From contig NZ_JALJCW010000003.1 of the NCBI RefSeq assembly GCF_023634025.1, forward strand, positions 124,001-188,000: DNA of 64,000 bases, written 5' to 3'. Positions within the stretch are counted from its first letter, which is position 1. Each line of letters begins with the position of its first letter. A program made the translations under genes and the position numbers. Below, one piece after another: positions 36,590 through 44,995 of the stretch. Source of the stretch: Hanstruepera flava. GTDB taxonomy: Bacteria; Bacteroidota; Bacteroidia; Flavobacteriales; Flavobacteriaceae. The notes beneath the pieces are model-generated. The model did not search any database, was not told where the DNA came from, and saw only the letters and a list, made by a program, of their open reading frames with translations.

Positions 36590-37045
36590 TTAAAGATTTT
36601 TGTCTTTTGAATCTATTATTATCGTTACTGGTCCATCGTTAACTAATGAAACTTTCATATCGGCTCCAAACTCACCTGTTTGAATAGGCTTTCCTAAACT
36701 GATTTCCAATGCTTTAATAAAAGATTCGTAAAGTGGAATAGCAATATCTGGCTTTGCTGCTTTTATATAACTTGGTCTATTACCTTTTTTTGTATTGGCA
36801 TGTAATGTAAATTGACTCACAACAATTATATCGCCTTTGCAGTCTAATATGGAAGCATTCATAACTCCGTTTTCATCTGGAAAAATACGCATGTTTACTA
36901 TTTTATTGGATAGCCAATTGATATCATCATGAGTGTCATCATCAACAATTCCAAGCAATACCAGAAGTCCATTACCTATTGCTGCAACTTGTTTATCATT
37001 AATAGTTACACTAGATTCTGAAACGCGTTGAAGAACTACTCTCAT
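36590..37045 (-). CDS. dtd: D-aminoacyl-tRNA deacylase
   Basis: Dtd hydrolyses D-aminoacyl-tRNAs. The 151-residue protein has the two active-site signatures SQFTLHA (VVSQFTLHANTKKGNRPS region) and the cross-subunit NDGPVTI near the C-terminus (Gly-Pro dyad). It starts MRVVLQRVSESSV as is standard. It is two bases from rsgA and shares its strand. Confidence 0.95.
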   Translation of the reverse strand: MRVVLQRVSESSVTINDKQVAAIGNGLLVLLGIVDDDTHDDINWLSNKIVNMRIFPDENGVMNASILDCKGDIIVVSQFTLHANTKKGNRPSYIKAAKPDIAIPLYESFIKALEISLGKPIQTGEFGADMKVSLVNDGPVTIIIDSKDKNL

Positions 37046-37047
37046 AA

Positions 37048-37998
37048 TTAAACATCGTCATAATTATCGGTTCGGTAATGCTCATCCTCTCCTTCTAAAA
37101 TCTGTACATAACTACGATATCTAGAATAGGCAATTTCATCATTATCTAAAGCGTCTTTTACGGCACATTTAGGCTCGTCTAGGTGAATACAATTGTTAAA
37201 TTTACAATCTTGCTTTAACGCAAAAAACTCTGGAAAATAATCACCGACCTCTTCCTTATCCATATCTACCACTCCAAATCCCTTTATTCCGGGTGTATCA
37301 ATAATTTTAGCACCAAAACCTAAATCGAACATCTCGGCAAAAGTAGTCGTGTGTTGACCTTGCATATGTTGCGACGAAATAGCTTTTGTTTTTAAATCCA
37401 GTTCTGGTTCTATGGCATTAACTAGTGTAGACTTTCCAACACCAGAATGGCCAGCAAACATACTTACCTTATCTTTCATCAAGGACTTAACCTTATCAAT
37501 ATTTTTTCCTGTTTTTGCAGAAATACCAATACACTCATAGCCTATTTTTCGATAGACATGTGCTAAAAATTTCACTTCATCAAGTGTATCGCCATAATAC
37601 GAATCAATTTTATTAAATAATAGAATGGTTTTTACAGAATAGGCTTCTGCTGTTACCAAAAAACGGTCTATAAAACTGGTAAAGGTTGGTGGATTATCAA
37701 TTGTAATTAATAAAAAAACCTGATCTATATTAGCTGCAATAATGTGGGTTTGTTTTGATAGGTTAACCGATTTTCTAACAATATAGTTTTCACGGTCGTG
37801 AATATTTTCTATAACACCAGTAACCTCATCATTTTTAGTTTCGAGCTCAAAATCCACTACATCTCCAACCGCAATTGGATTCGTACTTTTTATACCTTTT
37901 AAGCGGAATTTCCCTTTAATTCTACACAAATACGTAGCACCTAAATCGGTTTTTACCGTGTACCAACTTCCTGTAGATTTATAAACAATTCCTGTCAT
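37048..37998 (-). CDS. rsgA: Ribosome small-subunit biogenesis GTPase RsgA
   Basis: A circularly permuted GTPase that acts in 30S maturation. The 316-residue protein has an N-terminal OB fold, then G4 NKID (129-132), G1 GHSGVGKST (183-191) and G3 DTPG (234-237) in the permuted order G4-G1-G3, and a C-terminal zinc-binding region with C-x4-C-x-H (CKFNNCIHL) and a further Cys. It is embedded in the aromatic operon, 21 bases after the DAHP synthase gene. Confidence 0.96.
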   Translation of the reverse strand: MTGIVYKSTGSWYTVKTDLGATYLCRIKGKFRLKGIKSTNPIAVGDVVDFELETKNDEVTGVIENIHDRENYIVRKSVNLSKQTHIIAANIDQVFLLITIDNPPTFTSFIDRFLVTAEAYSVKTILLFNKIDSYYGDTLDEVKFLAHVYRKIGYECIGISAKTGKNIDKVKSLMKDKVSMFAGHSGVGKSTLVNAIEPELDLKTKAISSQHMQGQHTTTFAEMFDLGFGAKIIDTPGIKGFGVVDMDKEEVGDYFPEFFALKQDCKFNNCIHLDEPKCAVKDALDNDEIAYSRYRSYVQILEGEDEHYRTDNYDDV

Positions 37999-38019
37999 TA
38001 CTACAAAGATGCTAAATTT

Positions 38020-39105
38020 CTAATTAGCATTTATAATCTTCTCTTGATGATTTATAGATTCTTGATGCACCGCCTTAAAAACCCGCAAAATAAATTCTTC
38101 GCTCAAATTCTTTTCTTCACCTTGAAGAATCATTTTACCCAATATTTCATTCCATCGCTTTGTTTGCAATACAGCAACATTAAATTCTTTTTTAAGTGTA
38201 CCTATATCATCAGCAACTTTCATACGTTTACCTAGCATTTCAATAAGCTGGTGGTCTATCACATCTATCTGCGTACGAAGTGTATTAATTTTATTTTTAA
38301 ACTCTGCCGCTTCACCTGTTTCCTTTCTAATTTTTAAATCTTCCATAAACTGGATAAGGGTTTCAGGAGTAATTTGTTGTGCTGCATCACTCCAAGCATT
38401 ATCAGGATCAAAATGTGTTTCAACCATTAAACCATCATAGTTTAAATCTAATGCTGTTTGGCATAAATCAAAAATGATATCGCGCTTTCCTGCAATATGT
38501 GAAGGATCCAAAATCAAAGGTAAATCTTGAAACCTATTTTGCAAATCGATGGGCAATTGCCATTCTGGATTATTTCTATATCGTGTTTTTTCATAAGTTG
38601 AAAAGCCTCTATGAATAACGCCTAAATTCTTAATGTTTGCGGTATGCAAACGCTCTACGGCTCCGAGCCATAAAGCCAAATCTGGATTAACCGGGTTTTT
38701 TACCAAAACAGGTTTATCAGTCCCTTTTAAAGCTTCGGCTATTTCCTGTACAATAAAAGGGCTTACCGTTGTTCGGGCACCAATCCACAATACATCTACA
38801 TCGTGCTGCAAAGCTAATTCCACATGATTGGCATTAGCTACTTCTGTAGAAATAAGCATTCCTGTTTCCTCTTTGGCTTTTTGCAACCACTTTAATCCTA
38901 GAGCACCCACGCCTTCAAAATTTCCTGGTCTTGTTCTAGGTTTCCAAATACCAGCTCGTAAAACAGTTGCATCGCTATCTTTTAATTGATGTGCAATTTT
39001 TAGTACTTGTGCTTCTGTTTCTGCACTACAAGGACCAGCAATGACCAATGGGTGACTTAACCCAAAGTTATCTAGCCAATTTCTTAACTCTTTCTTGTTT
39101 TTCAT
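38020..39105 (-). CDS. Bifunctional DAHP synthase / chorismate mutase (type II)
   Basis: A fusion that feeds and uses chorismate. Residues 1 to about 265 are a DAHP synthase (KDPA/KdsA-like class: VIAGPCSAET, LRAGIWKPRTRP, PVLVKNP, HRGFSTY, DPSHIAGKR), condensing PEP and erythrose-4-phosphate. Residues about 270-361 are an AroQ-type all-alpha chorismate mutase (LRTQIDVIDHQLIEMLGKRM). The frame extends to 39123, but the ATG at 39105 (MKNKKELRNWL) matches the family start and avoids overlap with tyrA. With pheA, tyrA and the aminotransferase it makes a full Phe/Tyr branch. Confidence 0.92.
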   Translation of the reverse strand: MKNKKELRNWLDNFGLSHPLVIAGPCSAETEAQVLKIAHQLKDSDATVLRAGIWKPRTRPGNFEGVGALGLKWLQKAKEETGMLISTEVANANHVELALQHDVDVLWIGARTTVSPFIVQEIAEALKGTDKPVLVKNPVNPDLALWLGAVERLHTANIKNLGVIHRGFSTYEKTRYRNNPEWQLPIDLQNRFQDLPLILDPSHIAGKRDIIFDLCQTALDLNYDGLMVETHFDPDNAWSDAAQQITPETLIQFMEDLKIRKETGEAAEFKNKINTLRTQIDVIDHQLIEMLGKRMKVADDIGTLKKEFNVAVLQTKRWNEILGKMILQGEEKNLSEEFILRVFKAVHQESINHQEKIINAN

Positions 39106-39115
39106 ATTCTTATTA

Positions 39116-39967
39116 TTAAGCAATTCCGTTTAATATATCTTTTATGTGATTGGTATTGGCCATTTCACTATGAATTTCATCAAAATCATCATTTTCCAAA
39201 TGCGTCTTAAATGCTTTTAGATTTTGAATGTACTCCTCTAGGGTTTCAATCACATTGGTTTTGTTTTGTTTAAAAATTGGCGTCCACATATCTGGTGAAC
39301 TTTTGGCCAATCGAACTGTTGATGCAAAACCACTTCCAGCCATATCAAAAATATCACGTTCGTTTTTCTCCTTTTCTATAACCGTTTTTCCAAGCATAAA
39401 GGAACTTATATGCGACAAATGTGATACATAAGCAATGTGCTTGTCATGCGCTTCAGGGTTCATATAGCGAATGCGCATTCCCATAATTTTAAATATAGTT
39501 AAAGCACGTTCCTGAAGCTTGAACGCTGTTTTTTCTATTTCACAAATTATATTGGTCTTGCCTTTAAATAAACCCAATAAAGCAGCATCTGGTCCCGAAA
39601 ATTCTGTACCTGCTATAGGATGCGTTGCCAAAAAATTTCTGCGTTTAGGATGATTTTCAACAGCTTTGCAAATTTCAACTTTTGTCGATCCAGATTCCAT
39701 AACCAAAGCATCATCGTTAACTAAGTCTAATACTTTAGGCAAAAGTTCTACAGCTGCATCAACCGGAATTGAAAGGATAACACTATCTGCTTGTCTTAAA
39801 TCGTCCCATTCTGCCTTAAAGTCAATTATTCCTAGCTTTACAGCTTTTTGTAAATGTTCATCATTGGTATCTATTCCATAAATAGAAATATCAGGATTTA
39901 AGTGTTTAATATCTTTGGCAATACTGCCGCCAATTAAACCAACTCCAATAATATATATGTTTTTCAT
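39116..39967 (-). CDS. tyrA: Prephenate dehydrogenase
   Basis: TyrA converts prephenate to 4-hydroxyphenylpyruvate for Tyr synthesis. The 283-residue protein has the N-terminal Rossmann motif GVGLIGGSIA (8-17), catalytic-region ATHPIAGTEFSGP (His in THPIAG), and the helical C-terminal domain with YVSHLSHI and GSGFASTVRLAKSSPDMW. No ACT domain is present. It follows the aminotransferase gene with a 3-base gap. Confidence 0.94.
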   Translation of the reverse strand: MKNIYIIGVGLIGGSIAKDIKHLNPDISIYGIDTNDEHLQKAVKLGIIDFKAEWDDLRQADSVILSIPVDAAVELLPKVLDLVNDDALVMESGSTKVEICKAVENHPKRRNFLATHPIAGTEFSGPDAALLGLFKGKTNIICEIEKTAFKLQERALTIFKIMGMRIRYMNPEAHDKHIAYVSHLSHISSFMLGKTVIEKEKNERDIFDMAGSGFASTVRLAKSSPDMWTPIFKQNKTNVIETLEEYIQNLKAFKTHLENDDFDEIHSEMANTNHIKDILNGIA

Positions 39968-39970
39968 AGT

Positions 39971-41113
39971 CTAAATTCTTGCAATAGCTTCTTCAATATC
40001 TTCAACAGTTGCACATAATGAAAAGCGCACATAGCCTTCACCATTACTACCAAATATAGTTCCTGGTGCAATAAAAATGTCATTCTCCTTTAATAGTAAA
40101 TCAATAAACTCTTCCGATTTTATAAAAGGTGGCAACTTGGCCCAAACAAACATTCCCGATGCATTTTTATTGTACGTACAATTTAAGGCATCGGCCAGTT
40201 TCCAGATTAGCTCTCGACGTTGCTTATAAACCTGATTTAAGCTAACATACCATAGCTTTGAACAATTTAAAGCTTCAATAGCAGCTTTTTGAACACCGTA
40301 AAGCATACCTGAATCCATGTTGCTTTTCACTTTCAAAATGGCATTAATAAATTCTGATTTTCCTAAAACCATCCCAACGCGCCATCCTGCCATATTAAAT
40401 GTTTTACTCAAGCTATTAAGTTCCAAACACACGTCTTTAGCTCCCGAAACCTGGAATATGCTTTTAGGTTCTGTGTTTAAAATAAAACTATAAGGATTAT
40501 CATTAACCAATAAAATATTATGCCGCTTGGCAAAAGACACCAACCTTGTAAAAAAAGCATCACTGGCTTTTGCTCCTGTTGGCATATGCGGATAATTTAT
40601 CCACATAAGTTTTACTTGTGATAAATCTTGCTTTTCTATAAGTTCTAAATCTGGTAACCAATCATTTTCTTCCGTTAAACTATATAAAATAGGTTTTGCA
40701 CCTACCAACTTTGTAACTGATGTGTAAGTGGGATATCCTGGATTGGGAATTAAAACTTGATCGCCTTCATTTAAAAACGCCATGGAAATATGCATAATAC
40801 CTTCCTTACTTCCCATTAATGGTAACACCTCTGTTGACGGACTTAAATACACATTATATTGTTCTCTGTAAAAGGAAACCATGCCTTCGCGTAACTCTGG
40901 TAAACCTTGATAACTTTGATACTGATTGGCTTTAGGGTTTACAAAGCTTTCGGTTAATGCCGAAATAACTTTTTGTGGTGGACTTAAATCTGGGCTGCCA
41001 ATTCCTAAATTAATAACTGGCTTTCCATTTGCCATTAGCAGCCTAACCTCTCTTAATTTTTTAGAAAAGTAGTACTCCTCAACCGTTCGTAATCGATTTG
41101 CTAATTCAATCAT
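39971..41113 (-). CDS. PLP-dependent class I/II aminotransferase of the aromatic operon
   Basis: A 380-residue fold-type I aminotransferase with the PLP Lys in LNSLSKTFNMAGWRVG, plus NPGYPTYTSV and the PLP-phosphate-binding segment LPLMGSKEGI. Its place between pheA and tyrA, with a 4-base overlap with pheA, indicates transamination of phenylpyruvate and 4-hydroxyphenylpyruvate or of prephenate; which one cannot be decided from sequence. Confidence 0.88.
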   Translation of the reverse strand: MIELANRLRTVEEYYFSKKLREVRLLMANGKPVINLGIGSPDLSPPQKVISALTESFVNPKANQYQSYQGLPELREGMVSFYREQYNVYLSPSTEVLPLMGSKEGIMHISMAFLNEGDQVLIPNPGYPTYTSVTKLVGAKPILYSLTEENDWLPDLELIEKQDLSQVKLMWINYPHMPTGAKASDAFFTRLVSFAKRHNILLVNDNPYSFILNTEPKSIFQVSGAKDVCLELNSLSKTFNMAGWRVGMVLGKSEFINAILKVKSNMDSGMLYGVQKAAIEALNCSKLWYVSLNQVYKQRRELIWKLADALNCTYNKNASGMFVWAKLPPFIKSEEFIDLLLKENDIFIAPGTIFGSNGEGYVRFSLCATVEDIEEAIARI

Positions 41114-41937
41114 GATCTTGCTTGTTTATACTGCCCTAATACCTTAAAATCTTCTGCCATAATCTTTATAATGGATTGTGCTTTTTCAAAATCGTTGTAA
41201 TCGTTAAAAGTAACATCAACAAAAAAGGCATATTTCCAAGGTGTTTCAATTTTTGGCAACGATTGTATTTTTGTTAAGTTTAATTTACAATCGCTCATAA
41301 CATTTAATATAGTAGCCAAACTCCCACGTTTATGCTCTAGTTGAAATTTTATAGATGCCTTATTTATTTCCTCCATCGGTATTTCATGATTCTCACGTTT
41401 TACGATAACAAAGCGAGTTTCATTATGCTTAATAGTCTGAATGCTTCTTGCCATTATGTTAAGTTCAAACAAATTGGCTGCTAGATAACTCCCAATAGCT
41501 GCTACTCCTTTTAATTGATTTTGTTGAATACGTTTGGCCACTTCGGCAGTGTCCTTATCTTCAACCAACTTAATATGCGGATATTGTTTTAAAAACGCCT
41601 TGCATTGCAACAATGCCATAGGATGAGAACACACCTCATTAATATCTTCAATGGATTGCCCTGGTAATGCCATGAGATGGTGCTGAATATCCAAATAATA
41701 TTCGCCAACTATATGCAGATTATGTCCATCAATCAAAGCATAATTGGGTATTATTGAGCCTGCAATAGAATTCTCGATAGCCATAACCACTGCATCAGCT
41801 TGTCCAGACAACAAGGTGTCTACTGCTTTATCGAAAGACAAACATTCGTTTAAAACAACGGTATCACCAAAATAGTTTTTGGCAACTATATGATGGAATG
41901 ACCCTTGTACTCCTTGTATGGCAACAGATTTTATCAT
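41110..41937 (-). CDS. pheA: Prephenate dehydratase with C-terminal ACT domain
   Basis: PheA converts prephenate to phenylpyruvate for Phe synthesis. From the ATG at 41937 it has 275 residues; the frame extends two codons further to a TTG, which is not preferred. The catalytic domain shows VAIQGVQGSFHH, ENSIAGSI, CSHPMALLQC and ETRFVIV (Thr-Arg-Phe). The ACT domain has KRGSLATILNVM, but the Phe-binding ESRP motif is replaced by QSLP (KIQSLPKI). The gene sits four bases after a terminator hairpin preceded by an aromatic leader ORF, so attenuation is likely. Confidence 0.95.
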   Translation of the reverse strand: MIKSVAIQGVQGSFHHIVAKNYFGDTVVLNECLSFDKAVDTLLSGQADAVVMAIENSIAGSIIPNYALIDGHNLHIVGEYYLDIQHHLMALPGQSIEDINEVCSHPMALLQCKAFLKQYPHIKLVEDKDTAEVAKRIQQNQLKGVAAIGSYLAANLFELNIMARSIQTIKHNETRFVIVKRENHEIPMEEINKASIKFQLEHKRGSLATILNVMSDCKLNLTKIQSLPKIETPWKYAFFVDVTFNDYNDFEKAQSIIKIMAEDFKVLGQYKQARS

Positions 41938-41941
41938 AAAC

Positions 41942-41974
41942 AAAAAAAAGTCTCGATTATTAACCGAGACTTTT
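41942..41974 (-). terminator. Attenuator terminator hairpin just upstream of pheA
   Basis: On the minus strand a perfect 10-bp stem (41965-41974 with 41946-41955), 9-base loop and eight T (41942-41949, partly within the stem) ends four bases before the pheA ATG. The stem core AGTCTCG/CGAGACT is also complementary to CGAGACT inside the leader ORF (42010-42016), which provides a competing antiterminator. The U-run occupies the ribosome-binding zone, so the hairpin may also block translation. Confidence 0.85.
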
Positions 41975-41997
41975 ATCTAATATATTTTTAATTAAAA

Positions 41998-42078
41998 TTA
42001 CATATACGCAGTCTCGTTTCTTTTACTAAAAAAGAAATAAAACCAGTTATAATATGTAAAATTTGTACTTGCTTTCAT
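41998..42078 (-). CDS. Aromatic-rich leader peptide of the phe/tyr operon (26 residues)
   Basis: A short ORF, ATG at 42076-42078 to TAA at 41998-42000, encodes 26 residues containing FTYYNWFYFFF: five Phe, four Tyr and one Trp in total. It sits between a consensus promoter and a terminator in front of pheA, as in pheL-type leaders. Eleven bases after the last Phe codon of the run lies CGAGACT (42010-42016), which pairs with the first arm of the terminator. Stalling on scarce Phe/Tyr-tRNA would leave this segment free to form the antiterminator; a ribosome reaching the stop codon would cover it. Confidence 0.85.
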   Translation of the reverse strand: MKASTNFTYYNWFYFFFSKRNETAYM

Positions 42079-42089
42079 AATTACAAGGG

Positions 42090-42119
42090 CTAAAGTAATT
42101 AATAAATTGAAAAAACAAA
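42090..42119 (-). promoter_or_regulatory. Promoter of the leader-pheA operon
   Basis: On the minus strand TTTG (42116-42119), an 18-base spacer, then TACTTTAG (42090-42097), one mismatch from TAnnTTTG. The implied transcript starts only a few bases before the leader ATG. Confidence 0.6.
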
Positions 42120-42182
42120 ATCTTTTTTGGTTGTTTTAACATTATAACGTTTTCGTAAAGCAAATCCTTTAAAAATAATAGT

Positions 42183-42190
42183 TACTTTTG
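42183..42190 (+). promoter_or_regulatory. TAnnTTTG (-7) element before gldA
   Basis: TACTTTTG ends 20 bases before the gldA ATG at 42211. The -33 element is not clear. It is divergent from the leader-pheA promoter. Confidence 0.5.
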
Positions 42191-42210
42191 AAACAAATTA
42201 TAAGTAGTCT

Positions 42211-43107
42211 ATGTCTATAAAAGTTGAAAACCTCACTAAACTTTACGGAACTCAAAAGGCATTAAACAATATATCTTTTGACGTTAAAAAACCAGAAATT
42301 GTTGGTTTTTTAGGTCCTAATGGCGCTGGTAAGTCTACTATGATGAAGATACTAACCACGTTTATTGAAGCTACAGATGGTAAAGCACTAGTTAACAGTT
42401 TTGATGTTGACTCTCAAAAGCAGGACGTACAAAAAAGTGTAGGGTATTTGCCAGAACATAACCCGTTGTATTTAGACCAATATGTTAGAGAGTATTTAGC
42501 TTTTAATGCCCAAGTTTATGGTGTTTCAAAACATAGAATCCAAGAGGTTATTGAATTGACTGGCTTAACACCAGAAGCCCATAAAAAAATTGGTCAACTA
42601 TCCAAAGGTTATAGACAGCGTGTTGGACTAGCCAATGCCTTACTACATAATCCTGAAGTCTTGATTCTAGATGAACCTACAACAGGATTAGATCCAAATC
42701 AGTTAATTGATATTCGAAAATTGATTAAGGATTTAGGACAAGATAAAACCGTGTTCCTTTCCACACATATTATGCAAGAAGTTGAAGCTATGTGCGATAG
42801 GGTTATTATTATCAATAAAGGTGAAATTGTTGCGAATAAGACACTCAAGGAATTACGAGATGACAAAGAGCAAGTTGTGGTAGTGGAATTTGATTATCGT
42901 GTTGAAGACGCTTTTCTTTTAAAATTACCTAAAGTGAAACAGGTAACAAACACTTACGATTTTGTTTATGAAATAACTTTCAATACTACCGAAGACATGC
43001 GTTCTCATGTATTTGATTTTGCCCATGACAATCAGTTAAAGATTCTTCAACTGAATCAAAAAAATGCTAGCTTGGAAAGTTTGTTTAGGGAGTTGACTTC
43101 TAATTAG
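42211..43107 (+). CDS. gldA: Gliding motility ABC transporter ATP-binding protein GldA
   Basis: The ATPase of the GldA-GldF-GldG ABC exporter linked to gliding. The 298-residue protein has Walker A GPNGAGKS (35-42), signature LSKGYRQRVGLA, Walker B VLILDEPTTGLD and the switch His in STHIMQE. The C-terminal extension after residue 220 matches GldA length. gldF and gldG are not in the window. It converges with the DUF2807 gene with a single-base gap. Confidence 0.92.
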   Translation: MSIKVENLTKLYGTQKALNNISFDVKKPEIVGFLGPNGAGKSTMMKILTTFIEATDGKALVNSFDVDSQKQDVQKSVGYLPEHNPLYLDQYVREYLAFNAQVYGVSKHRIQEVIELTGLTPEAHKKIGQLSKGYRQRVGLANALLHNPEVLILDEPTTGLDPNQLIDIRKLIKDLGQDKTVFLSTHIMQEVEAMCDRVIIINKGEIVANKTLKELRDDKEQVVVVEFDYRVEDAFLLKLPKVKQVTNTYDFVYEITFNTTEDMRSHVFDFAHDNQLKILQLNQKNASLESLFRELTSN

Positions 43108-43108
43108 T

Positions 43109-43861
43109 CTATTCAAAAATAAGCCTTCCAGTATACAACTGTTCAACCTCTACAGTTGGTGGTCTATTAACCGAAATCAAATTACCTGCACCGACTAATT
43201 CGCCACTCAAGGATTGTTGCGGATTCACGATAATATCATTGCTACCTCTGTGATAGACATCTACATGTTGAGCCACCAAACTTTCGCCTTCAAAACGGCC
43301 GATGCCAGAATAAAAACCTACAAATAAATTGTCTACTTCGCCAGAAATATAAAAGGATGATAAATTGTTAGAAACGATACGAAGCCTATTGGCATTAACA
43401 GCCAAACTAAAATTACCACTCGTTATAGTGCCTTCGCCACTAACATCTTCAGAAAACAATTTTAAAACATTGTAATTTAATATCCCTTCAGAAATAACAG
43501 AGTATTGTGTAGAACTTCTAATATCGGTAATATTAGGTGCTGAAACATAGATAGTGGTTAGTCCATATTCGCGAACAAAATTACAGGTATTGTTATTGGT
43601 AAGCTGTAACTCATCTCCAACAACCTTTGCCTCAACATCATTTATTAGATATTCACCAGATTCTACAATTACAGAAAAATCTGCCGCTTCCTTTACAACC
43701 AATTTAATATCGCGATTTACAAGAATTTTACTAAAACTTGTAACACTAACTTCCTGTTGAACTGTTGTACCTGCATTTTGAATACAATCAAAAGCATCTT
43801 CCTTACTACAGGAAACAATCAGTAATACAGTTACTATGTAAACTATTCTTTTCATAATCAT
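43109..43861 (-). CDS. DUF2807 (GIN domain) lipoprotein
   Basis: A 250-residue lipoprotein with lipobox LLIVSC (Cys18) followed by a repetitive right-handed beta-helix-like GIN domain: FSKILVNRDIKLVVKEAADFSVIVESGE (in pieces) and later GEGTITSGNFSLAVNA. DUF2807 proteins of Bacteroidota are putative adhesin-type surface lipoproteins. Its first ATG (43861) overlaps the stop of the preceding gene as TAATG; a second ATG at 43855 is equally likely. Confidence 0.85.
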   Translation of the reverse strand: MIMKRIVYIVTVLLIVSCSKEDAFDCIQNAGTTVQQEVSVTSFSKILVNRDIKLVVKEAADFSVIVESGEYLINDVEAKVVGDELQLTNNNTCNFVREYGLTTIYVSAPNITDIRSSTQYSVISEGILNYNVLKLFSEDVSGEGTITSGNFSLAVNANRLRIVSNNLSSFYISGEVDNLFVGFYSGIGRFEGESLVAQHVDVYHRGSNDIIVNPQQSLSGELVGAGNLISVNRPPTVEVEQLYTGRLIFE

Positions 43862-44952
43862 TACAATCGTATTCCAACACCAAATTCAACAGCTTCGGCC
43901 TTTGCTCCATGAGACTTTAATGAAATAGCCCCAAACCATTTGTCCCCAAAATAACGTTTCAGACCGACTCTAAAATAAGTTCTACCTTCAAAATCAAACG
44001 GATAATAAATATAATATCCTAATTGGGTGATGATTGAGAATCGGTTTATAAATAATTCGTGTCCAGCAAAAATTCCAACACGTTTATAATCTTCATCACC
44101 AGATACATTTTCTTCAGGAAATGATACCGATTGATAATAAATCAGTTCTTTTAAAAACATAGAAAAAAAGGCATCTACACCCAACTGTACAGCACTTTTA
44201 TGCGATAGCCGTTTGTCGGCATAAGCCGATAGAATATAAAATGGGTATTGTCCGCTTCCCACTACATCACTTTCATTTATTCCGCTTCTAAAAACCAAAT
44301 TATACTTTATAGGTTGTGTAAACTTTTCTTTAGAAATGGTGTAGATATACTCCTGGTCTTCTTCATCTAAATTATAGGTCATTCCTACATTAAAAGCAAT
44401 AGTATTTATACTAGCATTAGGCGCTTTTATATTGGCATTGGAATAATGAACCAAAGATAATCCGGCTTGAACCCCAAACTTTTTAAACAAGCGTTCTTTT
44501 TTATAATTAAGCATGATGTAAGTACTGCTTAAAAAATGGGTGCCAAAGGCATTGTTCCTATAATTTGTTTCTTTATCATAGGGGTTGGTTGTGTAACCAA
44601 TTCCCTGCCCTATTCTAAAGACTAAATTACGTTTTAAAAAGTAAAAATTGTAATGCGCATAAACGGCAAAATTGTTTCCTAAAACTTCATTCTTTAAATC
44701 TTGATACGCAAATGACACACCATAATCTGGGTAGCCATAGCGTTGTTCCCAATCTTCATTTCCGAATGTTTTTTTATTCCAACTCAAAATAAAACCACTG
44801 GGATGCCCTTGAATTAAATGCAAGATATCATCGTTATGATTAGCTATAGTCCCGTGGAAATAGTTAAGATCAAAATACGAATCTGTAGGCTTTTTTTGGG
44901 AATAAAGCATACTAACACTCACGCAAAAAATACAAAATAGAAGTTTCTTCAT
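43861..44952 (-). CDS. PagL-like lipid A deacylase / acyloxyacyl hydrolase family outer-membrane protein
   Basis: A 363-residue protein with a signal peptide (1-19) and an outer-membrane beta-barrel pattern. The segment LVHYSNANIKAPNASINT contains the PagL-type catalytic pair His169 and Ser171 with the following Asn, so a 3-O-deacylase or related esterase on lipid A is plausible. It is longer than PagL by nearly twofold; the C-terminal half is also barrel-like, ending EAVEFGVGIRL. Coupled to the DUF2807 gene by a TAATG overlap. Confidence 0.75.
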   Translation of the reverse strand: MKKLLFCIFCVSVSMLYSQKKPTDSYFDLNYFHGTIANHNDDILHLIQGHPSGFILSWNKKTFGNEDWEQRYGYPDYGVSFAYQDLKNEVLGNNFAVYAHYNFYFLKRNLVFRIGQGIGYTTNPYDKETNYRNNAFGTHFLSSTYIMLNYKKERLFKKFGVQAGLSLVHYSNANIKAPNASINTIAFNVGMTYNLDEEDQEYIYTISKEKFTQPIKYNLVFRSGINESDVVGSGQYPFYILSAYADKRLSHKSAVQLGVDAFFSMFLKELIYYQSVSFPEENVSGDEDYKRVGIFAGHELFINRFSIITQLGYYIYYPFDFEGRTYFRVGLKRYFGDKWFGAISLKSHGAKAEAVEFGVGIRL

Positions 44953-44995
44953 GAAAAGGTTTAAGGCGTAAATGTAAATAATTTCTTATTAGAAA

